Shown here: positions 14,324-19,764 of the stretch, piece by piece
Position numbering within the stretch: position 1 is the first letter of the stretch
How the letters are laid out: each line of letters begins with the position of its first letter
IMG/VR virus record: IMGVR_UViG_3300025655_000310
Coordinates: 1-22,974 of that record
Direction: 5' to 3' (one strand)
Length of the DNA: 22,974 nucleotides
Source: a virus
Notes under the pieces: generated by a model
What the model saw: only the letters and a program-made list of their open reading frames with translations
Told to the model about the DNA's origin: nothing
Database searches by the model: none
Made by a program: the position numbers and the translations under genes

Positions 14324-14501
14324 GTTCCCTTTTAATGCAGTCGATAGCCTTGTTTAAATCGCTCTCTTTGCTTTCACCGTTTTTTTTGCCTGCTCGTGCT
14401 ATGTATTTAACCGCGTTGCCTAGCGTAAAATTAAGGTCGTATTTTTTATTAAAATCTATCACGTCGGGTCTGTCTCCGTAGTGGTTTAATTCTGGTCGCA
14501 T
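14310..14501 (-). CDS. DUF3310 family protein (63 aa)
   Basis: The 63-aa sequence MRPELNHYGDRPDVIDFNKK with YDLNFTLGNAVKYIARAGKK matches the DUF3310 signature: an H-Y start and 'F-x-L-GNA-x-KYI-x-RAG-x-K'. These small all-helical phage proteins are often near nucleotide metabolism and replication genes and are sometimes annotated as nucleotide kinase-like, without firm biochemical proof. It is complete. It overlaps the primase gene downstream by 14 nt and the 43-aa gene upstream by 16 nt, all co-directional. Confidence 0.9.
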   Translation of the reverse strand: MRPELNHYGDRPDVIDFNKKYDLNFTLGNAVKYIARAGKKNGESKESDLNKAIDCIKRELEHV

Positions 14502-14617
14502 AATTCTCTATATTTTCTATTAATTTCGATTAAGAAAGGGTTATCGGGGTGGACTGAGCCACTCCCGATTGTTTCCCTTATTGCTTGCAGTTGCTCCTCC
14601 TTAGAATGGTAAGTCAT
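14486..14617 (-). CDS. Small 43-aa protein between ssDNA-binding protein and DUF3310
   Basis: Not recognised. ATG at 14617-14615 lies inside the end of the ssDNA-binding gene and TAA at 14488-14486 lies inside the DUF3310 gene. The product begins MTYHSKEEQLQAIRETIGSG and ends KYRELCDQN; it is polar and probably helical. Overlaps on both sides (17 and 16 nt) match the tight packing of the whole block and fill the only gap there. A strong TAAGGAGG sequence occurs early in the gene but has no start codon behind it, so it is probably coding only. Confidence 0.65.
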   Translation of the reverse strand: MTYHSKEEQLQAIRETIGSGSVHPDNPFLIEINRKYRELCDQN

Positions 14618-14933
14618 CGCTTGCTTGTATTTGCGTTGCTGGTGCTGCTTGCCCTTGAGCCGAAACTGCTATCCTCCAGCCTGCTATCGTATTAAAATAC
14701 TTAGTTTCACCCTGTGGTGATTGCCACTCTCTGCCGCGTAAGTTTATACCGATTGTAACAGTATCGCCTACGTTTATGTTGTCCAGTAAGTTTACTTTGT
14801 CTTGAACAAATTCCACTCCTATTACTTGCGGGTATTGCTCAGTAGTTTCTACTGCAATAATTCTCTTTTGAAAACTTCCCGATCCTACTGTTTCGGTTGC
14901 TCCTACGTACTTTGTTGTTCCTGTTAATTCCAT
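14601..14933 (-). CDS. DUF3127-family single-stranded DNA-binding-like protein
   Basis: A 110-aa OB-fold-like protein: KRIIAVETTEQYPQVIGVEF (23-42), VQDKVNLLDN, then NLRGREWQSPQGETKYFNTI (64-83) and AGWRI. This is the DUF3127 signature from Bacteroidota phages, a family seen where other phages carry SSB. The C-terminus ends SDDLPF, very similar to the acidic tip by which bacterial SSB recruits partner proteins. It lies between the exonuclease and primase genes in a recombination-replication operon. It should coat single strands made by the exonuclease; that activity is inferred. Confidence 0.85.
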   Translation of the reverse strand: MELTGTTKYVGATETVGSGSFQKRIIAVETTEQYPQVIGVEFVQDKVNLLDNINVGDTVTIGINLRGREWQSPQGETKYFNTIAGWRIAVSAQGQAAPATQIQASDDLPF

Positions 14934-15517
14934 TTGTTAATTGTGTTTAAATAGTTATTACATTGTTCGACCCGTTCCTTTATTTTTTCAATCGCAGCGG
15001 GGTCATACGCTACATCGAAACTTTTTATCTTTAAACTTTCTGGCACGTCCTTATATAAAGGTTGCTCGTCATCGGTTTCAGTTAGGCAATATACAACTTT
15101 TCCCGAACTTGTGCCTGTAAGCCACATATAAGCTTGTAATTGCCAGTAATAATCCGTATTAGGTAGGTCAGTTTCGAATAGTGGAAACGTGAACGCATCC
15201 CAGCTACATTTTACATCTATTACGCTATCTGCTAAAATGATGTCGGGCGTGCCGTGTACCCAGTCATTTTCAAACCAATCCTCATTCTTTAATAACATCG
15301 GGTGGTTTAAAGTGTGGGCTGCCATTTCGATAGCGATATCCTCATTGTCGTTTCCTTTGTCTATGTACTTGCTGTAAATCTCGCGTCGCGTTCCGTATAG
15401 CTTTTCTTTGAGCCATTCCTGCACGAAAGTTTCGCCAGTCTTACCTAGACCACGCGCGCCCATTATTTTACCTAATCCAGACGCGCGGCATCTAAATCTA
15501 AATTTGCCCTCTAACAT
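14924..15517 (-). CDS. PD-(D/E)XK exonuclease, partner of the Erf recombinase (YqaJ/lambda Exo-like)
   Basis: A 197-aa nuclease. The N-terminal RASGLGKIMGARGLGKTGET (11-30) is followed by an acidic helix, then HGTPDIILADSVIDVKC (88-104): D92 and D101-x-K103 make the metal site. DYYWQLQAYMWLTG (122-135) is the conserved Q-x-x-x-Y helix. These enzymes resect DNA ends to single strands for annealing. The gene sits directly behind and overlaps erf by 20 nt and runs into the ssDNA-binding gene by 10 nt, giving the classical exonuclease / annealase / SSB trio. Confidence 0.85.
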   Translation of the reverse strand: MLEGKFRFRCRASGLGKIMGARGLGKTGETFVQEWLKEKLYGTRREIYSKYIDKGNDNEDIAIEMAAHTLNHPMLLKNEDWFENDWVHGTPDIILADSVIDVKCSWDAFTFPLFETDLPNTDYYWQLQAYMWLTGTSSGKVVYCLTETDDEQPLYKDVPESLKIKSFDVAYDPAAIEKIKERVEQCNNYLNTINKWN

Positions 15518-16004
15518 CGTATTTATTTTTGATTGCTTCTAGCGTTATAGTACCAGCTTTTAAGGCTGCTTTTGCTTGCTGCCATTTTGGGTGGTTTTCG
15601 TCTAGCACTTCCTTTTTAGGAGTTGCTGGCTTTGCTGCCCTGTTTCCGTCATCATCTTCAGCCTGTAAACCTAAAAGGCTTTGGAGGGAGTAGCGACGGT
15701 AGTAGGTTATGCAGCTGCCTAATTTTTGGGGGTCTGTAATTGCCGGCAAAGCTATCTCACATTCTACTATGTCATCGCTATCAATGTCCAGGATTTCAGT
15801 CTTAACGCTGCCAGCAATAATAGGTTGCAATAATAAAAGGCGGTGCTTGTTTAAAATTGGCTCGACGTGTTCCAAAAGTGAGTTTACATCAAAGTACTTG
15901 CTTTTAAAAAATGGGTTTGTACTATCCTTTGAAATTTTGCCTATTTCAGACTTTGCATTAAATAGCTTCTCTCTTAGGCTTGTTGTTGTTTTTGTTGTTG
16001 CCAT
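15498..16004 (-). CDS. erf: Erf-family single-strand annealing recombinase
   Basis: A 168-aa protein. The core NPFFKSKYFDVNSLLEHVEP (30-49), KHRLLLLQP, and SCITYYRRYSLQSLLGLQAE with DDDGN (97-121) is diagnostic for the ERF family: 'N-x-F-x-x-x-Y-x-x-L...Y-x-R-R-Y-x-L...D-DG'. It anneals complementary single strands during phage recombination. A flexible Pro/Lys-rich linker and a C-terminal ~40-aa segment (HPKWQQAKAALKAG...) follow. The start overlaps the DnaA-like gene by 31 nt. Confidence 0.9.
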   Translation of the reverse strand: MATTKTTTSLREKLFNAKSEIGKISKDSTNPFFKSKYFDVNSLLEHVEPILNKHRLLLLQPIIAGSVKTEILDIDSDDIVECEIALPAITDPQKLGSCITYYRRYSLQSLLGLQAEDDDGNRAAKPATPKKEVLDENHPKWQQAKAALKAGTITLEAIKNKYDVRGQI

Positions 16005-16441
16005 TGTTCTTGTCTTTGTTTTTTGTTAATGTTTGATTTGTGGTATAATTCTATTCGTGGTAAAAATTCTATTACTTCTAGTTCTGTCATTTCGCTTAAA
16101 ATCTTAACAGCTTTCTCGATTGGTTTAGATAGCTTAAAATCTTCTAAGTCTTGAGTTTTTACGCCCGTGTTAATTTTAAAATGTATTAAAGCATCTTCAT
16201 AGCATTCTCTGACACTTGCGCTATCCTTATGGTACATATCAAACTTTTTTAAGCTATTTATAACAGTAGCATGATTAACGCCAACTGAACGCCCTATTTC
16301 GTTTAATGCTAAATTTGTGTTTTCGCGTATTAATTTAAAATAGGTTGCTCTTGCATTTATGTTATTAGTTTCCCTGTGTCGGCTTCTTAAATTTGCTCTA
16401 AAGTAATCTTCTACAAATGACTTAACCTCTGATAACCTCAT
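15974..16441 (-). CDS. Stand-alone DnaA domain IV-like DNA-binding protein
   Basis: A 155-aa protein. Residues ~18-68 (NINARATYFKLIRENTNLAL, NEIGRSVGVNHATVINSLKK) match the DnaA domain IV helix-turn-helix, in which the 'DHTTV' signature binds the DnaA box; here it reads NHATV (56-60). There is no AAA+ ATPase domain, so it is not a full initiator. The remainder is a charged helix ending in a Gln-rich tail (QEQWQQQKQQQA). It may bind a phage origin, hijack host initiation sites, or repress. It lies second in the operon driven from 16745-16774. Confidence 0.75.
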   Translation of the reverse strand: MRLSEVKSFVEDYFRANLRSRHRETNNINARATYFKLIRENTNLALNEIGRSVGVNHATVINSLKKFDMYHKDSASVRECYEDALIHFKINTGVKTQDLEDFKLSKPIEKAVKILSEMTELEVIEFLPRIELYHKSNINKKQRQEQWQQQKQQQA

Positions 16442-16721
16442 GCGCTATAACTTTAATCTGGTTTAACCTTTCTTGTGAATCCTGTACGTGTTTAGCTTGA
16501 GCGGTTTCAATTGCCTTAACGCGCTCCTTTAATTTTTCGGGTTTATCGCTGTGTAAGTAGTTAGGCAATTTAACACCCGTAGCTATTGCAGCCGATTGTT
16601 TAACGCCAGCACTTGCAAGGTCGTAAACTTCTTTTAGTTTGTCCTTAACGGTGATTGTGGTAACGCCGTTTTTATTTTCGTGTATAGTAGTAACACGTGG
16701 GAAATGTTTAATTTGTTTCAT
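16422..16721 (-). CDS. Small basic protein at the head of the replication operon, unknown
   Basis: Not recognised. A 99-aa Lys/Glu-rich protein beginning MKQIKHFPRVTTIHENKNGV with a probable helical C-terminal half (KLKERVKAIETAQAKHVQDS). It has no cysteines and no membrane segment. It is the first gene behind the best host-type promoter in the block, 23 nt from the -7 box, and it overlaps the DnaA-like gene by 20 nt. Being first suggests an early regulatory or host take-over role, but nothing in the sequence proves this. Confidence 0.7.
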   Translation of the reverse strand: MKQIKHFPRVTTIHENKNGVTTITVKDKLKEVYDLASAGVKQSAAIATGVKLPNYLHSDKPEKLKERVKAIETAQAKHVQDSQERLNQIKVIAHEVIRG

Positions 16722-16744
16722 ATCATTTTTGAATTAGTGATATG

Positions 16745-16774
16745 CAAATATAAACCTATTTATAACTTATGCAA
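16745..16774 (-). promoter_or_regulatory. Host-type promoter of the replication/recombination operon
   Basis: Minus strand TTG (16774-16772), 19 nt, TATATTTG (16752-16745), a full match to the Bacteroidota housekeeping consensus. It stands 23 nt before the ATG at 16721. It is expected to be read by the host polymerase early in infection. Confidence 0.8.
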
Positions 16775-16807
16775 CCCTATGCCTTTACTTTAACATAATT
16801 TTAACAT

Positions 16808-17524
16808 TTACAATTCCATAGGTACATTAAACGAAGTGTGTCCACCTATTGTAACACCACAACCAATAGCGGGCTTTTTACCACGCTTTGCATAGGCTAG
16901 CGCGTAAGCATCGTGATCAACTCCGCAGCCGATTTGCTTACCAAAAATTTTAAAGTTTGCACCTACTGCCCATTCTACATACATCTGCGTGTGCAAATGA
17001 CCTTGTACCGTACTCATCATATCTGACTTGCATTTGCTGCGTGCCGTTCCAGCTTCACCATGTACGTATTGAACACCGTCGTATATTACGCGGTCTACAA
17101 AGTTCCACCCTGGAGTACCTAAAACCTCGCTAAAGCCTTTTATCCACCGCTTAGGAATCCCGCCACTAAAAGCCTTGCGCATTATAATACGGTCATGGTT
17201 TCCTATCATTACATCAGCAACGGGGAACGCTTTGTAGTATTTCTGTAAGCGGTTTATTGCTACGTCCAACTCATCACTTCCACCCATTCCGTCGGGGTCT
17301 TGTTCGTGAAAACTAGAGTAGTGGTTATCTATTACATCGCCAATAAATACAACTTGATTGCAGTTGTAGTTGTTATACGTATCTATGCAATGCTGGAGGT
17401 ACGCATCTAAATCAAAGGGACAATGTAAATCGCCTATCTCTAAAATCCTACGCTCTGGCTTTGTGATATGTAGGTGCGCGTGTTTTTTACCGTTTTCTAA
17501 TCGTGGTCTGATTTGTTTTGACAT
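16808..17524 (-). CDS. Calcineurin-like metallophosphoesterase
   Basis: A 238-aa single-domain enzyme with all five family motifs: EIGDLHCPF (D32, H34), FIGDVIDNH (D63), MIGNHDR (N109, H110), YVHGEAG (H155) and QGHLHTQM (H176, H178). It should hold a two-metal site and cleave phosphomonoesters or diesters; substrate is unknown (phage members act on nucleic acid ends or cyclic nucleotides). It stands between the late terminator and the replication promoter, with a 5' leader that contains the terminator hairpin. No host-type promoter is obvious upstream. Confidence 0.9.
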   Translation of the reverse strand: MSKQIRPRLENGKKHAHLHITKPERRILEIGDLHCPFDLDAYLQHCIDTYNNYNCNQVVFIGDVIDNHYSSFHEQDPDGMGGSDELDVAINRLQKYYKAFPVADVMIGNHDRIIMRKAFSGGIPKRWIKGFSEVLGTPGWNFVDRVIYDGVQYVHGEAGTARSKCKSDMMSTVQGHLHTQMYVEWAVGANFKIFGKQIGCGVDHDAYALAYAKRGKKPAIGCGVTIGGHTSFNVPMEL

Positions 17525-17554
17525 TTGTTTGTTTTTTTAGGTAGTTCTTTGTTT

Positions 17555-17584
17555 AAAAAAAGCCTACTCGGTCAAAAGTAGGCT
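17555..17584 (-). terminator. Intrinsic terminator after the lysis genes
   Basis: On the minus strand AGCCTACT (17584-17577), 8-nt loop, AGTAGGCT (17568-17561) and then a run of seven T (17561-17555). It is 38 nt after the end of the spanin gene, so it closes the structural and lysis transcript before the replication block. Confidence 0.9.
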
Positions 17585-17622
17585 CAAAAAACAAAAAACA
17601 AATGAAAGATTAAAGTGCAATA

Positions 17623-18099
17623 CTACGAAATTTTATTTAAAACCGCAAGTATTTGTGAACTTTGTTTACTCATAGCCCAAAAAAACGCGCCAATAGCTAT
17701 GGCAATAAGCAACGCAAGCCCTGCAAATGCGTATAAAATTACCTCACTTTGGAAGCTGGTTTCTTTTGTGCTTTCTTTTTCTTTGCTAGTATCTGAAAGC
17801 GTTCTAATTTCTTCGCGTAGTTCGTTTATTTCCGCGCTTATACATTCTACTGTGGCGTTGCCGTTTGTGTCGTATGCTATGCGCGCTTCGGTACGGTTAA
17901 TGTAGTTCGTTTTAACGATAGTTGTGTCCTTAAATGTAACTTTAGGCACTTGCAAGCGCAAAGTGTCACCAGCGCGCTTAGTTTGCGTTTTGATTGTTTC
18001 GCTGGTTTGTACGTCGCGCTTAGTTTTCTGAGCCGTTTTAAGGCTATCGCACCCAACTAGAACCGCAAGCAGTAAAGCAAGTAGTAAAGCCCTTACCAC
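17623..18099 (-). CDS. Probable unimolecular spanin (lipoprotein with C-terminal membrane segment)
   Basis: A 158-aa protein with an N-terminal lipoprotein signal: MVRALLLALLLAVLVGCDSL, lipobox LVGC with the cysteine at 17. The periplasmic part is charged and contains a probable coiled coil (~88-112, SAEINELREEIRTLSDTSKE). Residues ~119-142 (VILYAFAGLALLIAIAIGAF) form a membrane helix. A lipid anchor at one end and a transmembrane helix at the other is the layout of one-piece spanins (T1 gp11), which fuse inner and outer membranes at the last step of lysis. It overlaps the endolysin gene by 7 nt and follows the holin. No sequence homology is claimed. Confidence 0.75.
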   Translation of the reverse strand: MVRALLLALLLAVLVGCDSLKTAQKTKRDVQTSETIKTQTKRAGDTLRLQVPKVTFKDTTIVKTNYINRTEARIAYDTNGNATVECISAEINELREEIRTLSDTSKEKESTKETSFQSEVILYAFAGLALLIAIAIGAFFWAMSKQSSQILAVLNKIS

Positions 18100-18464
18100 C
18101 TCGCACGTGTTTTACGTATATCGTAATGCACAAACGTAGGATATACACCTATTCCGCCCTGTAACATATCGCCACTTGAAATTAGCGTTTCAATCGCCTT
18201 TGCTACGTCCTTTGGCTTCATTCCAGAAACCACTATGTCTGCTGCCGTTCCTTTTACGTGCTGGCTATTTCTAACACCTCCTATGCGCTTATTATGCGCT
18301 GGCGACCTGTACCCGCTATTTATAGTAATTGAACGCCCTAAAACGTCGCGGAGTGCTTGCAGTTGATTAGCTACCTTTTGGATATTGTGCAATACGTCGG
18401 CTGGCATAGTTGAGCCGTCTTTACTGTCAAACTCCTCACGCGTAAAATTCTTAGTTAGTTTCAT
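18093..18464 (-). CDS. Endolysin: peptidase M15 (zinc D-Ala / peptidoglycan peptidase)
   Basis: A 123-aa single-domain M15A enzyme. NSGYRSPAHNKRIGGVRNSQ with HVKGTAADI (49-77) carries the first two zinc ligands (H69, D76) and FVHYDIR (111-117) the third ligand H113. It cuts peptide cross-links of the cell wall. There is no signal peptide, so it depends on the holin to reach the wall. It starts 3 nt behind the holin stop and overlaps the spanin gene by 7 nt, forming a complete lysis cassette. Confidence 0.9.
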   Translation of the reverse strand: MKLTKNFTREEFDSKDGSTMPADVLHNIQKVANQLQALRDVLGRSITINSGYRSPAHNKRIGGVRNSQHVKGTAADIVVSGMKPKDVAKAIETLISSGDMLQGGIGVYPTFVHYDIRKTRARW

Positions 18465-18467
18465 AGG

Positions 18468-18908
18468 CTACTTCACTATTTCGTTAATATCCTTTTTTAA
18501 ATCTTTGAGCCTGCCCATTAACTTTTTAACGACTGCATAAAAAGAGGGGTTTCCCATTTTTACGCTGGTTTCGTCTATGCTTTTAACTTCTATGTAAATC
18601 CAGAAAATAGTAGTTAGTTTAGCAATTAAAAGGTTCACGCCTAGTATAGTGTTATTGCTTACTACGTGAGTATCTATAAAATAGGCAAAGATTATAGTTC
18701 CAAAATAAAAGAACGTCTTAACAACTACATTAAAAAGCTTTGTACTTTTAAAACTATCCCAGCCCGCTGTTTTTACTGAATAGTACACCGCAAAAATAGT
18801 GTCCATTAAGACTGCAAGTCCAGCGATTAGTAGTAAGCCCTGTATGGGCGCAATAAGTGTTAAAGCGTAGAGTGCTATAAACTTCATAAATGTTAAGATG
18901 TGGTTCAT
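18468..18908 (-). CDS. Holin-like membrane protein
   Basis: A 146-aa protein with about four hydrophobic segments (~6-38, 63-85, 88-110) beginning MNHILTFMKFIALYALTLIA. LIAGLAVLMDTIFAVYYSVK and a Lys-rich C-terminus (KKLMGRLKDLKKDINEIVK) fit the phage holin families with a D-x-x-F/Y...K pattern after the first pair of helices. It would form the timed hole for the endolysin. It is directly upstream of the endolysin and directly downstream of a fibre gene (6 nt). Confidence 0.8.
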   Translation of the reverse strand: MNHILTFMKFIALYALTLIAPIQGLLLIAGLAVLMDTIFAVYYSVKTAGWDSFKSTKLFNVVVKTFFYFGTIIFAYFIDTHVVSNNTILGVNLLIAKLTTIFWIYIEVKSIDETSVKMGNPSFYAVVKKLMGRLKDLKKDINEIVK

Positions 18909-18914
18909 TTTTAA

Positions 18915-19472
18915 TTATACTATTTTTAGCGTTCCCGCGTCGTTCCATACATCGCCAGCACTTAATCCTGTGGCGCTTGTTGGAAGCCCTGTAAAGTTTA
19001 TGCTTGTTGCTTTTATTTTGCCGTTCACATGGAGTTTTTCCGTTGGTGCGGTTGTGCCTATTCCTACGTTGCCGGTTAATTTGTCTATTATAAATCTAGA
19101 AAACCCTGTTGCACTATTAAAATGACTTGCTATTTCAAATTTACCATCTGCAGAGCTAGTGCCAGCTCTCCAAGAGCTTACAGAAAATCCATATAAATCC
19201 ACACTTGATGTAGGAAAAGTTATGGAAGTTCTACCTTCATTATTTATTGTGCTGCTAGTTAATTTTAGGCTTGGATTTGTGAAGTCTACTCCAGAAGTTT
19301 GAGGTTTATTAATTTCCAATTTTCCAGCTGGCGTGGTTGTGCCTATTCCTACATTACCATTTACCGTAGCATTTCCCTCAACTTGCAATTTATTTGTGCC
19401 GTCAACTGGAACTACTCCAATGCCTACGTTATCGTTGGTTAAACTTTGACCTATGTTTGATTTTATTCCCAT
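18915..19472 (-). CDS. Short tail fibre protein with GIGTTTP repeats
   Basis: A 185-aa protein. Three repeat units of the type NVGIG-x-x-P-x-x-KL-x-V occur: NVGIGVVPVDGTNKLQV (~15-31), GNVGIGTTTPAGKLEI (~39-54) and GNVGIGTTAPTEKLHV (~134-149). The C-terminus SINFTGLPTSATGLSAGDVW with NDAGTLKIV is a widespread phage fibre ending. Such repeats form trimeric beta-helix stems. It is separated by 6 nt from both neighbours. It is most likely a fibre or an accessory to the large fibre protein upstream. Confidence 0.8.
   Translation of the reverse strand: MGIKSNIGQSLTNDNVGIGVVPVDGTNKLQVEGNATVNGNVGIGTTTPAGKLEINKPQTSGVDFTNPSLKLTSSTINNEGRTSITFPTSSVDLYGFSVSSWRAGTSSADGKFEIASHFNSATGFSRFIIDKLTGNVGIGTTAPTEKLHVNGKIKATSINFTGLPTSATGLSAGDVWNDAGTLKIV
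19050..19352. repeat. Repeat in fibre gene: 18-bp identical copies of the GIGT unit
   Basis: GGTTGTGCCTATTCCTAC occurs at 19050-19067 and at 19335-19352, encoding the two best GNVGIGTT units on the minus strand. These repeats could allow recombination that changes stem length or swaps tips. Confidence 0.6.
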
Positions 19473-19478
19473 GTTGTT

Positions 19479-19763
19479 TTAATTAAAGCCTGCAAAGCTG
19501 TGTTTTGGACTCGTTACTTGTATCTCACTTTCAAAGACTATCTCATCGCTAGTCATTACGTCGTAGTGGTAGCCGTCTGCATAAATAGCTGGAGTAATTT
19601 CATTGCCTTGCTCGTCGTAAGTCGCATCTGTTTGAACTATTTTGCCAATGTCTACCACTGCTTGCGTTGCGTTGGTGTAACCCTGCTCATCAATAACACC
19701 CTTATCTATTAAATCAGCGATTGCAGTTTCTTTGTCTGTATAAACTAGTTTGTATATGTTCAT
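19479..19763 (-). CDS. Small virion-associated protein, 94 aa, unknown function
   Basis: Not firmly recognised. Starts MNIYKLVYTDKETAIADLID and contains GYHYDVMTSDEI (~64-75). A short acidic protein between two fibre genes, transcribed with them (1 nt gap upstream, 6 nt downstream). Proteins of this size and start (MxIYKLVYxD) are common near the tail fibres of Bacteroidota phages. It may be a fibre chaperone or a decoration protein. No membrane segment. Confidence 0.6.
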   Translation of the reverse strand: MNIYKLVYTDKETAIADLIDKGVIDEQGYTNATQAVVDIGKIVQTDATYDEQGNEITPAIYADGYHYDVMTSDEIVFESEIQVTSPKHSFAGFN

Positions 19764-19764
19764 A

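Noticed and set aside
14590-14606. Strong Shine-Dalgarno-like TAAGGAGG on the minus strand
   Set aside because: No start codon at a workable distance; it falls inside the 43-aa gene and is probably coding only.
15709-16029. 106-codon plus-strand open frame
   Set aside because: Complement of the erf gene, whose signature residues are in the minus frame.
16646-16674. AAAAAC-N17-CGTTAAGG on the minus strand inside the 99-aa gene
   Set aside because: Spacing fits the late promoter, but the -10 box departs from CGTTAATA and it lies in coding sequence more than 200 nt from the next start, in an early operon; treated as chance.
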